Source: an uncultured Bacillaceae bacterium
Lineage (GTDB): Bacteria; Bacillota; Bacilli; Bacillales; Bacillaceae_L
Assembly: GCA_947497585.1 (NCBI GenBank)
Contig: CANMHG010000012.1
Span: 1-64,000 of the forward strand
Direction of reading: 5' to 3'
Length of the DNA: 64,000 nt
Made by a program: the position numbers and the translations under genes. Under the pieces are notes generated by a model. That model was not told the DNA's origin and did not search any database. It was given only the letters and a program-made list of their open reading frames with translations. Below, in pieces: positions 42,131-50,193 of the stretch (position 1 is the first letter of the stretch; each line of letters opens with the position of its first letter).

Positions 42131-42916
42131 ATGTTTTTAACAATCAACCAGGTTAATAAACAATATGAAAACCAAGGCATCGTTAATCAAGTATTATCTG
42201 ATATAAATGTAACGATAAATGAAGGAGAATTCGTCTCCATACTAGGACCATCTGGATGCGGTAAGTCTACTCTGTTATCAATGGTAGCAGGTTTGAATAC
42301 TCCAACTAGTGGAGAAATTCTGCTTCAAGGAAATCCGATTAAAAAACCTGGAAAAGACCGAGGGATGGTTTTTCAGCAGCCTGCGTTATTTCCGTGGATG
42401 TCTGTAGAAGAAAATGTGATGTTTCCATTACGAAAAGAAATGTCTAATTCCCAGGCGAAAGAAGTGGCACATGGCTTTCTAAAGATGGTTCAGTTAAGCA
42501 ATTATACGAAGCATTCCCCCCATGAATTGTCTGGTGGGATGCAGCAAAGAGTAGCAATTGCTAGAGCACTAGCGATGAATCCAGCGGTATTGTTAATGGA
42601 TGAACCTTTTGGGGCATTAGATGAACAAACGAGATCTCGTTTACATGTTGAACTTGAAAAAATTTGGCTTGAAACGAAAAAAACAATCCTTTTTGTAACT
42701 CATAGTATTCAAGAATCTATTAAACTATCTGACCGTATTCTTGTTATGGGTACGAGACCAGGTGTCATTTTAGAAGATATTAAAGTTGAATTACCTAGAC
42801 CACGTAGTAATTCACGTGAACAAGCGATAGAACTAGAGAAACGAATTCTCGGTTTATTGGAAAAGGAAATTGAAAAAGTAGTTAAAGAGGAGTTAGAATA
42901 TGCGTCCAGCAATTAA
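42131..42916 (+). CDS. ABC transporter ATPase, nitrate/sulfonate/taurine type
   Basis: This 261-aa SsuB/TauB-type ATPase has Walker A GPSGCGKST (about 37-45), Q-loop VFQQPALFPWMSV, signature LSGGMQQRVAIARA, Walker B LLMDEPFGALD and the switch His in FVTHSIQE. It forms an operon with the permease (17-bp overlap) and the binding protein. The transported compound is not evident; aliphatic sulfonates, nitrate, taurine or a thiamine precursor are options. Confidence 0.88.
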   Translation: MFLTINQVNKQYENQGIVNQVLSDINVTINEGEFVSILGPSGCGKSTLLSMVAGLNTPTSGEILLQGNPIKKPGKDRGMVFQQPALFPWMSVEENVMFPLRKEMSNSQAKEVAHGFLKMVQLSNYTKHSPHELSGGMQQRVAIARALAMNPAVLLMDEPFGALDEQTRSRLHVELEKIWLETKKTILFVTHSIQESIKLSDRILVMGTRPGVILEDIKVELPRPRSNSREQAIELEKRILGLLEKEIEKVVKEELEYASSN

Positions 42917-43655
42917 ACGAATTATATTTTACGCAAGTATTCTAATTGTCTGGCAAGTAGCAGTTAAGTTAACCGGTGTCTCTGAATCCGTAATGCCAGC
43001 ACCAACAGATGTATTCCGTGAGTTAGGCAGAGGATTCGCCGATTTGACACTAGTTTATGACTTAACAGCCAGTTTTAGACGATTGTTTCTTGGTTTATTA
43101 ATAGGAGTAACAATAGGAACCGGGCTTGGGATCTTACTTGCAAAGTCCAAAACAGCTGATGAAACGCTAGGAAATCTTGTCTTAGCTTTACAAAGTGTAC
43201 CAAGTATCGTGTGGCTTCCAATTGCAATTATGTGGTTTGGTCTAAATGAAATATCTGTTATTTTCATTATCGTACTTGGAGCAACATTCGTAATGACGAT
43301 TAATATGAGAGTGGGTATTAAAAATGTACCTCCTCTTTATATAAAAGCAGCTCAAACCATGGGCTCAGGGGGAATTGATCTTTTCAGGAAGGTTATTTTC
43401 CCGGCATCGATTCCATACGCAGTTACAGGTCTAAAGTTAGCCTGGGCATTTGGATGGCGTGCACTTATGGCTGGTGAACTATTAAGTACCGGCCCAGGAT
43501 TAGGGTATACACTACGATTTGCTTCAGACTTTGGCAATATGGCACTTGTTATTGGTGTCATGATTATTATTGGAACGATTGGTTCAATTATGGATTTACT
43601 CGTGTTCCAACGTATTGAGCGTAATGTAATGCGCCGTTGGGGATTAGAAAGTTAA
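42900..43655 (+). CDS. ABC transporter permease, SsuC/TauC type
   Basis: This 251-aa permease has six hydrophobic helices and the EAA loop (IKAAQTMGSGGIDLFRKVIFPASIP). It overlaps the ATPase gene, and ATG lies inside its last codons. The closing GWRALMAGELLS motif is typical of SsuC/TauC-type permeases. It should form a homodimeric channel with the ATPase. Confidence 0.88.
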   Translation: MRPAIKRIIFYASILIVWQVAVKLTGVSESVMPAPTDVFRELGRGFADLTLVYDLTASFRRLFLGLLIGVTIGTGLGILLAKSKTADETLGNLVLALQSVPSIVWLPIAIMWFGLNEISVIFIIVLGATFVMTINMRVGIKNVPPLYIKAAQTMGSGGIDLFRKVIFPASIPYAVTGLKLAWAFGWRALMAGELLSTGPGLGYTLRFASDFGNMALVIGVMIIIGTIGSIMDLLVFQRIERNVMRRWGLES

Positions 43656-43675
43656 AAAGAGAGAGGAAGAATGAA

Positions 43676-44674
43676 ATGAAAAAATTATTTAGTTTTAGTG
43701 CTATTTTAGTATTAGTTATTGGGTTACTTGCTGGCTGTGGTACAAGTGATGGTGCCTCAGGTTCGAGCGATTCCAAAAAAGTTATTATTGGTTACTTCCC
43801 TAATATTGACCATGCACCAGCAATGGTTGCTCGTGAAAAGGGATACTTTCAAAATCAATTAGGAGAGAATGTTACAATTGAGTACAAAACATTCCCAGAC
43901 GGTGGGGCATTTATGACAGCTTTAAAAACTGGCGAAATTCACGCTGGATTTGTAGGACCAGGCCCAGTAATGAATAACTTCACAAATGGTGCCGATGTGA
44001 AAATTATTGCAGGTGCTTCATCTGGTGGTACACACATCGTAGCAAGTAAAGAAAGTGGCATTGAATCCTTAGAGGATTTTGATGGTCATACTTTTATTAC
44101 TCCTGGTGTAGGTTGTACACACGGTGTTCAAATGGAAACTTTCTTAAAAGATCTTGGTATTACTTCGGCTCGTATCGGGGGAACACTTAAGCATGTAACA
44201 GGTAATCCTGCACAATATAAGGGAATGTTCGAGTCAGGTAAAGTACAAATTGCTGCAGTCCCAGAGCCATGGGCTTCTCAGTTAGTAAAAGAAGCTGGAG
44301 CAAAAATTATCGTAGATAGTTCAGAGATTTCTTTCGGCGAAACTTTACCGAATACAATTTTAGTTTCAAATAGTAAATTTATTAATGAAGATAAAGAGGT
44401 TATTCAGCAGATTGTAAATGCGAATAAAGAAGCTGTAGATTTCATCAATGCTAACCCAGAAGAATCAAAACAAATTATGATGGATAGCATTAAAGAGATA
44501 ACGAAACAAGAGCTTGATGCTGATGTTGTTGATATGGCATGGGAGAAAATTAGGTTTACAACTGAAGTGAATAAAGAGGTAATGCAAGAGTTTGCAAATT
44601 CATCGTTTGAATTAAAGTTCTTAAAAGAGCAACCTGATTTTGCAAGTTTAATAGACACACAATTTATTGATTAA
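43676..44674 (+). CDS. ABC transporter substrate-binding lipoprotein, SsuA/NMT1-like
   Basis: This 332-aa lipoprotein with lipobox LLAGC (lipidated Cys at about 22) has the SsuA/NMT1-like fold: VIIGYFPNIDHAPAMVAREKG, FMTALKTGEIHAGFVGPGPV and KVQIAAVPEPWASQLV. ATG at 43676 follows AGAGAGGAAG; the longer form begins inside the permease gene. The ligand is unknown. Homologues of this type are often annotated as sulfonate or nitrate binding proteins. Confidence 0.85.
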   Translation: MKKLFSFSAILVLVIGLLAGCGTSDGASGSSDSKKVIIGYFPNIDHAPAMVAREKGYFQNQLGENVTIEYKTFPDGGAFMTALKTGEIHAGFVGPGPVMNNFTNGADVKIIAGASSGGTHIVASKESGIESLEDFDGHTFITPGVGCTHGVQMETFLKDLGITSARIGGTLKHVTGNPAQYKGMFESGKVQIAAVPEPWASQLVKEAGAKIIVDSSEISFGETLPNTILVSNSKFINEDKEVIQQIVNANKEAVDFINANPEESKQIMMDSIKEITKQELDADVVDMAWEKIRFTTEVNKEVMQEFANSSFELKFLKEQPDFASLIDTQFID

Positions 44675-44770
44675 TTAGTTGAAGTGAAGGCTGAGGGAGG
44701 TTATTGAATCTTGCTCAGTCTTTTTTATCAGCTCCTTATTAAAATGAATGTTGTTATTTACTCTAAACAT

Positions 44771-44900
44771 TGGCCGTTTCTTTGCGCTGCAGGCACTTGC
44801 TTTCCGCGGGGAGGAAGTCGAGCCTCCTCGACGTTCCGTCTGTGGGGTCTCGACTTTTCCTCATCTCCCGCAGGAGTCAAGTGCCTTCCGCTCCAATACA
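44771..44900. repeat. Dispersed 130-bp GC-rich hairpin repeat, copy 2
   Basis: It has the same length and orientation as copy 1 at 33761 and differs at only a handful of positions (for example TTTCTTTGCG against TTCCTTTTCG, CTGTGGGG against CTGCGGGG, CTCATCTCC against CTCTACTCC). It lies between the ABC operon and the SCO lipoprotein gene. Confidence 0.9.
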
Positions 44901-44987
44901 CTAGCAGCTTAAATAAAGTTACGGTCTTTTGTAGAAAAAACTTTAAAATGCAGTGCCTACACACCCTAATTTATAAGGAGAAAGTTA

Positions 44988-45575
44988 ATGAAAAAATTAA
45001 AGGTAGTAGTCTTACTTATATTATTATCCGTTGTTACGGTGGCTTGTGGTAATTCTAAAGAAGAGGTTGAGCAGTCGTTTCCGATGGCTTTGGAGGTTCA
45101 GGAGTTTGAGGCTGTTAATCAGGATGGGGAGAAGGTTAGTCTTGCTGATTTGAAAGGGAAGGTATGGGTAGCTAGTACAATTTTCACAAACTGTGATACA
45201 GTTTGTTTACCGATGACGGCTAATATGGCAAAGCTTCAACAGAAATTAAATGAAGAAAATGTTGAAGCAGCGCTTGTTTCGTTTTCAATTGATCCTGAAC
45301 GTGACACGACAGTCGTATTAAAGGATTTTGCAGGGGTTTATGATGCGGACTTCTCTAATTGGCATTTCCTATCAGGGTACAGTCAAGAAGAAATAGAAAT
45401 ATTTATTAATAAATCATTTATGTCTCCAGCAGCCAGGCTTGAAGGTTCTGATCAATTCATGCATAGCACATCAATCTTTTTAGTGAGTGAAAGTGGAACT
45501 GTTGTTCAGCAATATTCAGGTGTTTCAGAAGTACCTTATGAGCAAATTGTTGAAGATATAAAGAAATTAAATTAG
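44988..45575 (+). CDS. SCO1/SenC family lipoprotein
   Basis: This 195-aa SCO protein has lipobox-type VTVAC (C20), copper site TNCDTVCLPMT (C69, C73) and His in FMHSTSIF (H159), the same spacing as in the SCO protein at 9 kb. This copy resembles B. subtilis Sco (YpmQ), which is needed to assemble the CuA centre of cytochrome caa3. AAGGAGAAAG precedes ATG. It stands alone after the dispersed repeat. Confidence 0.88.
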   Translation: MKKLKVVVLLILLSVVTVACGNSKEEVEQSFPMALEVQEFEAVNQDGEKVSLADLKGKVWVASTIFTNCDTVCLPMTANMAKLQQKLNEENVEAALVSFSIDPERDTTVVLKDFAGVYDADFSNWHFLSGYSQEEIEIFINKSFMSPAARLEGSDQFMHSTSIFLVSESGTVVQQYSGVSEVPYEQIVEDIKKLN

Positions 45576-45584
45576 AAGATAATC

Positions 45585-45902
45585 TCAACTGTAGGAATTA
45601 ATTTGAGTTATTGTGTCCTGAATTTGTTTCTCACCTTGCGGGGTTGTTCCTATAAATGTGAAGGTATACAATCCCGGATTTTCTTCTAAATAGAGTTTTA
45701 CATGACTATCTTCACCAAGTAGCCATTTAGATTTACCTTTTTTGTCGTAAATAACGTCAATTTTTAACTGTGCTCCAATGTCATGAACAAATTCATCAAA
45801 TATTAGGCCCTCCGCATCATTATTCAGTTCTTCAACCACTTTCTTTGCATAATGGCTCGACTGGAAAAAATCATTTTTTATTTGAATAGATCTTTCTAAC
45901 AT
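45585..45902 (-). CDS. Hypothetical protein
   Basis: This 105-aa soluble acidic protein (MLERSIQIKNDFFQSSHYAKK, KSKWLLGEDSHVKLYLEE, YTFTFIGTTPQGEKQIQ) has a predicted alpha-beta pattern. I do not recognise the family. ATG at 45902 follows GAGGTG by six bases; the longer form starts inside that site. It converges with the SCO gene, 9 bp apart. Confidence 0.6.
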   Translation of the reverse strand: MLERSIQIKNDFFQSSHYAKKVVEELNNDAEGLIFDEFVHDIGAQLKIDVIYDKKGKSKWLLGEDSHVKLYLEENPGLYTFTFIGTTPQGEKQIQDTITQINSYS

Positions 45903-46076
45903 AAATATCACCTCTTTTATATATTCTTCATAAAGGGTTTAAATATGTAATAAAATTGGTAATAAAAATTAATAGTTTTAAATATTCTTACAAATAGAAT
46001 GTAAATTAATTGACAACCAGATTGATACTTAGGTACCATAATATAGAAATCATGAAAATTTAAGGGGGAGAAAAAA

Positions 46077-47021
46077 ATGAAAAAACGAGGTCTATTACTT
46101 TCGTTCATCATGCTAGTAGGATTTTCTATGATTCTTGCAGCTTGCGGTGGTAAAACACAACTTGCACTAGTAACTGGTGGTACAGGTGGTACATATTATC
46201 CATTAGGTGGGGAACTTGCCAACATCATTAATGACAATTCAGATGCAGAGGTAACAAGTCAATCTTCAAACGCATCAGCTGATAACATGAAGGATATTGC
46301 AAATGGAGATGCGGATTTAGCGTTTACACAAACAGATATCGCTTCTTACGCAGTTGAAGGGAAATTGATGTTTGATGGCACTGCTGTAACAAATGCACAA
46401 GCTATTGGAACTCTTTACCCTGAAACAGTTCAAATCGTAACTCTTAAAGATAGCGGAATTACGTCTGTAGAAGATTTAAGAGGAAAAACGGTTTCTGTTG
46501 GAGCTCCAGGAAGTGGAACTTATGCAAATGCAGAACAAATCTTGGAAATCCATGGAATGACTATGGATGATATCAAAGCTCAAAACTTAGCGTTTGATGA
46601 ATCTACTGATGGTCTTCAAGATGGAAACATTGATGCAGCGTTTATCACTGCAGGTACACCAACTGGTGCAGTAGAAGGTCTTGCTGCATTAAAAGACGTT
46701 TCAATTGTACCAATTGCTCAAGATAAAATTGATGCGTTAATTGCAAAATACCCATATTATGCTCAAGATGCAGTTCCAGCTGGAACGTATAAATTAGAAG
46801 CTGAAGTAGCAACAGTTGCAGTTTCTGCGATGTTAGTAGTAAGCTCTGAATTAGATGAAGATTTAGTATATGAAATGACTAAAGCAATTTTTGAAAACAC
46901 AGATAAAATCTCACATGCAAAAGGAGCTTTCATTTCGGCTGAAAATGCTATTAAAGGTGTAGGAATTGACTTCCACCCAGGTGCAGCGAAATATTTCAAA
47001 GAAAAAGGTCTCCTAAACTAA
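46077..47021 (+). CDS. TAXI-family TRAP transporter solute receptor
   Basis: This 314-aa lipoprotein with lipobox ILAAC (C23) has the TAXI receptor fold: LALVTGGTGGTYYPLGGELANII at the N-terminus, GDADLAFTQTDIASYA, and GAPGSGTYANAEQIL. It binds a small dicarboxylate or amino acid such as glutamate or malate-type ligands. It is first in a three-gene transport unit, with a terminator-like hairpin between it and the second gene. AAGGGGGAG precedes ATG. Confidence 0.9.
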   Translation: MKKRGLLLSFIMLVGFSMILAACGGKTQLALVTGGTGGTYYPLGGELANIINDNSDAEVTSQSSNASADNMKDIANGDADLAFTQTDIASYAVEGKLMFDGTAVTNAQAIGTLYPETVQIVTLKDSGITSVEDLRGKTVSVGAPGSGTYANAEQILEIHGMTMDDIKAQNLAFDESTDGLQDGNIDAAFITAGTPTGAVEGLAALKDVSIVPIAQDKIDALIAKYPYYAQDAVPAGTYKLEAEVATVAVSAMLVVSSELDEDLVYEMTKAIFENTDKISHAKGAFISAENAIKGVGIDFHPGAAKYFKEKGLLN

Positions 47022-47049
47022 TTAGTAGTTTTTATGTTCAGGTATTAGA

Positions 47050-47079
47050 AGATAGACCGATATAATCGGTCTATCTTTT
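47050..47079 (+). terminator. Hairpin between receptor and DUF1850 gene
   Basis: AGATAGACCGA/TCGGTCTATCT stem followed by TTTTG; likely a partial terminator that keeps receptor expression above permease expression. Confidence 0.7.
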
Positions 47080-47096
47080 GTTAGGTAGGGTAAATT

Positions 47097-47627
47097 ATGC
47101 GACGTAGAAAAGCTTTTAATCGAATGATCCCTTTAATAGTAAGTGTGCTTATCGTGCTCATTTTTTTAATACCGTATAAGTCAGTCCTTTCTTTTAGCTT
47201 CCAAAATACCAACAAGGTGATAACCTATATACCTGTTGATATGCGAGGCGAATCATTCCAAATTAAATTCACCCACACTATTCACCTTTCTGATGTTCTT
47301 GAAACCTATTCGATTGATTCGGACCATAAAATTCACCAGACAGAATTCATGTTCGAAGACTTTAATGTTGGTATGCCTTCTAACGCCTATGGGAATGAAA
47401 AGTTTGTTGAAAAGAATGGAAAATACTATATTACGAATATGGATCGAGTTCATTCGTATTTAGATATTAAAATAGCACAAACTATTCCATATCATGTGGT
47501 GATTTTTGAAGGTGAAGAATATTCTCTTCTAGATTTTATCGAACCAGGGACTTGGACACGTCTGCAAAGTAAGAAGATCAATTTATGGCAATTGTTGAGG
47601 GGAGTGAATATGCTTGAGCAAAGATAA
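47097..47627 (+). CDS. DUF1850 protein, TRAP-associated
   Basis: This 176-aa protein has an N-terminal signal-anchor (MIPLIVSVLIVLIFLIPYKSVL). The extracytoplasmic part has FQIKFTHTIHLSDVLETY and an acidic/aromatic core typical of DUF1850, a family found beside TAXI-TRAP permeases. Its end overlaps the permease start by 14 bp. The function is unknown; it may help the receptor dock. The ribosome binding site is TAGGTAGGG. Confidence 0.8.
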   Translation: MRRRKAFNRMIPLIVSVLIVLIFLIPYKSVLSFSFQNTNKVITYIPVDMRGESFQIKFTHTIHLSDVLETYSIDSDHKIHQTEFMFEDFNVGMPSNAYGNEKFVEKNGKYYITNMDRVHSYLDIKIAQTIPYHVVIFEGEEYSLLDFIEPGTWTRLQSKKINLWQLLRGVNMLEQR

Positions 47628-49623
47628 AAAACAAAAAATTGAAGAAACAAAAATTGAAGAAACAAAAATTGAAACCATTACATCAGAAGAGCAGCAGGAG
47701 CTATTGGAGAAGTATGATCCAGAAGCAGGTACTAGGAAATTCACGGGTATTCTGAAGTGGATTGCGTTTATTGGATTACTTTCTTTTTCTTTATTCCAGC
47801 TTTACACGGCTGTTTTTGGAGTTTTCACTGCCCAGATTCAAAGATCAATTCACTTGGGCTTTGCATTAGCATTAATTTTTATCCTTTTTCCTGCAAAAAA
47901 AGGAACAGCCAAAAAAGGAAAGGTTACCATTACATGGTATGATGCACTCCTTGCTCTTTTATCAGTAGGAGTAGGATTGTATTGGCCGTTAAATATTAAT
48001 GAACTAGTCCTTCGTGTAAGTGATTTATCAACGATGGATATGTTTTTTGGAATTAGTGCCATTCTACTTGTACTTGAAGCGACCCGTCGTGCAGTAGGGT
48101 TGCCTATAACTATTATCGCTGTTGTTTTCATGGCGTATGCGATGCTTGGTCCTTACATGCCAGGTTTCTTGAGTCACAGAGGATTAAGACTTGAGAAGCT
48201 TGTTCAAACGATGTTTTTTACAACGGAAGGGATACTTGGTACACCACTCGCCGTGTCATCAACATTTATCTTCCTGTTCCTACTTTTCGGAGCATTTTTA
48301 GTTAAAACAGGGGTTGGACAGTATTTTAATGATTTAGCTGTTTCCATTGCTGGTAGAAGTGTTGGTGGGCCAGCAAAAGTAGCAATTTTCTCTAGTGCTT
48401 TGCAAGGAACTATTAGTGGAAGTTCAGTTGCAAACGTCGTAACTTCAGGGTCTTTTACAATTCCAATGATGAAAAAGCTTGGATATCGTAAAGAGTTTGC
48501 AGGGGCAGTTGAAGCTGCAGCTTCTACCGGTGGTCAGTTAATGCCACCGATCATGGGGGCAGCTGCGTTCCTAATGGTTGAATTTATCGGTAATGGAATA
48601 ACGTACTGGGATATTGCCAAAGCAGCAGCAATACCAGCTGTATTATATTTTGCTGGTATTTGGATTATGACTCACTTTGAAGCAAAACGAATTGGTTTGC
48701 GTGGTCTGACAAAAGAGGAAATGCCAGATCGCAAAGAAGTGTTAAAGAAGATTTATTTACTAGTACCTATTTTAGCAGTAGTTGTTCTTCTAATGTCAGG
48801 TATGAGTGTTACTAGAGCGGCTCTTTGGGCAATTGTTGTTACTGTCGTAGTAAGCGCAATTAGGAAGGAAACACGTATTGGTCTTGTAGGAATCATTTCA
48901 GCTTTAGTAGACGGTGCAAGGACAGCACTAGCTGTAGCTGCTGCAACCGCTGCTGCAGGTATGATAGTTGGAGTTGTTACAAAAACAGGACTAGGGTTAA
49001 AGCTTGCAAATGGGCTGTTAGATTTATCTGGGGGCTTAATTCTTCCGACATTATTCTTTACAATGGTAGCAGCGATTGTATTAGGGATGGGTTCACCAAC
49101 AACGGCGAACTATGTTATTACATCTACAATTGCAGCTCCAGCTATCATTTTACTAGGTGTTCCTGATCTTTCTGCACATTTATTCGTTTTCTATTTCGGA
49201 ATTGTTGCTGATGTTACTCCACCAGTTGCCTTAGCAGCTTTTGCTGCAGCAGGTGTATCAGGAGGAGAGCCGATACGAACCGGGTTCCAATCGGCAAGGC
49301 TTGCGATTGCAGCGTTCATTATTCCATACATCTTTGTCTTGTCTCCAGAGTTATTGATGATTGATACGACTGTTCCGCGTACGCTTTGGGTAGTAGCGAC
49401 ATCTCTTATGGGGATGATTGCTATAGGAGCTGGTATGATCGGATATTGGATGAGAAGTACTCACTGGATTGAACGTATACTAGCAGTGGCTGCAGGGTTA
49501 TTGTTGATTTATCCGGAAGGTTATAGTGATACAATTGGGCTAGTCATGTTTATTGGGTTATTGGTGATGCAGTATGTTATCAAAAGGGAAAATCCACGTA
49601 ATCCAGCGACTGCCAATTCATAA
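47614..49623 (+). CDS. Fused TRAP transporter permease (DctQM), TAXI type
   Basis: This 669-aa membrane protein combines the small (4-TM) and large (12-TM) TRAP subunits. It has many helices, ALQGTISGSSVANVVTSGSFT, GGQLMPPIMGAAAFLMVEF, GMGSPTTANYVITS and VTPPVALAAFAAAGVSGG, all typical of the 4TM/12TM fused family. Cation-driven uptake with the TAXI receptor. TTG start after GGGGAGTG, inside the DUF1850 gene. The N-terminus has a tandem EETKIEETKIE repeat. Confidence 0.9.
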   Translation: MSKDKKQKIEETKIEETKIETITSEEQQELLEKYDPEAGTRKFTGILKWIAFIGLLSFSLFQLYTAVFGVFTAQIQRSIHLGFALALIFILFPAKKGTAKKGKVTITWYDALLALLSVGVGLYWPLNINELVLRVSDLSTMDMFFGISAILLVLEATRRAVGLPITIIAVVFMAYAMLGPYMPGFLSHRGLRLEKLVQTMFFTTEGILGTPLAVSSTFIFLFLLFGAFLVKTGVGQYFNDLAVSIAGRSVGGPAKVAIFSSALQGTISGSSVANVVTSGSFTIPMMKKLGYRKEFAGAVEAAASTGGQLMPPIMGAAAFLMVEFIGNGITYWDIAKAAAIPAVLYFAGIWIMTHFEAKRIGLRGLTKEEMPDRKEVLKKIYLLVPILAVVVLLMSGMSVTRAALWAIVVTVVVSAIRKETRIGLVGIISALVDGARTALAVAAATAAAGMIVGVVTKTGLGLKLANGLLDLSGGLILPTLFFTMVAAIVLGMGSPTTANYVITSTIAAPAIILLGVPDLSAHLFVFYFGIVADVTPPVALAAFAAAGVSGGEPIRTGFQSARLAIAAFIIPYIFVLSPELLMIDTTVPRTLWVVATSLMGMIAIGAGMIGYWMRSTHWIERILAVAAGLLLIYPEGYSDTIGLVMFIGLLVMQYVIKRENPRNPATANS

Positions 49624-49634
49624 GTTTTAGAGGG

Positions 49635-49669
49635 AAGAACGTTTGGGCTTAGGCTTGAACGTTTTTTTC
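49635..49669 (+). terminator. Terminator after the TRAP operon
   Basis: AACGTTTGGGC/GCTTGAACGTT stem (with G-T pairs) followed by T7. Confidence 0.75.
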
Positions 49670-49917
49670 TTTATGGAAGGAAGTGGACTCAGAGGCCTTT
49701 ACTTGAGTAAAATAGCTAGTTAGGGTTGCGAATGTGGACTCAAATGCGCTTATTTGGTGAAAATCATGTGGAATAGAGGGTATTTTAGTGTAATAGCGAT
49801 TTCTGAGTCCGGAAAGCTAGTAAATTTGTATACTTTTAAGCAAATAACGGAATCTGAGTCCAAAAATCAGGAAGTTTAACCATGTATTTTGAAATAGCCA
49901 CTTACTAGATTTCCCCT
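49670..49917. other. Intergenic stretch with repeated GGACTCA/TGAGTCC words
   Basis: About 250 bp with no gene. GTGGACTCA occurs twice in the first part (about 49683 and 49734) and CTGAGTCC twice, inverted, in the second (about 49812 and 49854). The halves could pair, but no clear RNA gene is recognisable. Confidence 0.5.
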
Positions 49918-49946
49918 TTGACAATTTTATAAGTAGAGGCTATAAT
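49918..49946 (+). promoter_or_regulatory. Sigma-A promoter of the tRNA-Val gene
   Basis: TTGACA (49918-49923), 17 nt, TATAAT (49941-49946): a consensus promoter ending 23 bp before the tRNA. Confidence 0.85.
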
Positions 49947-49969
49947 CCTGTTATACAATATTTAAATAC

Positions 49970-50041
49970 GACTTGTTAGCTCAGTGGGAGAGCACTACCT
50001 TGACAGGGTAGGGGTCGGGGGTTCAAGTCCCTCACAGGTCA
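49970..50041 (+). tRNA. tRNA-Val (anticodon GAC)
   Basis: It folds fully as a cloverleaf. Acceptor GACTTGT/ACAGGTC (one G-T), D arm GCTC/GAGC, anticodon stem CTACC/GGTAG with loop TTGACAG, T arm GGGGG-TTCAAGT-CCCTC, discriminator A. Anticodon GAC reads GTC/GTT valine codons. CCA is not encoded (the next bases are TTA), so it must be added after transcription. It is solitary, not in a tRNA cluster, with its own consensus promoter and terminator. Confidence 0.93.
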
Positions 50042-50052
50042 TTAGAACAGAG

Positions 50053-50085
50053 CCTTGGTAACAATTAGTTATCAAGGTTTTTTTT
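50053..50085 (+). terminator. Terminator of the tRNA-Val gene
   Basis: A CCTTGGTAAC/GTTATCAAGG stem followed by T8. Confidence 0.9.
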
Positions 50086-50193
50086 GTATCTAATAGAAAT
50101 ACATTTGTTACTTAGCGAAAGCAATATAGCCAATTAAGTGGTAAATTTGTATAATAATTATATATTAAATAATAAATATTCAGAGGTAAGCTC

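Noticed and set aside
47236..47463. Overlapping frames inside the DUF1850 gene
   Set aside because: Shadows on both strands, without ribosome binding sites or plausible composition.
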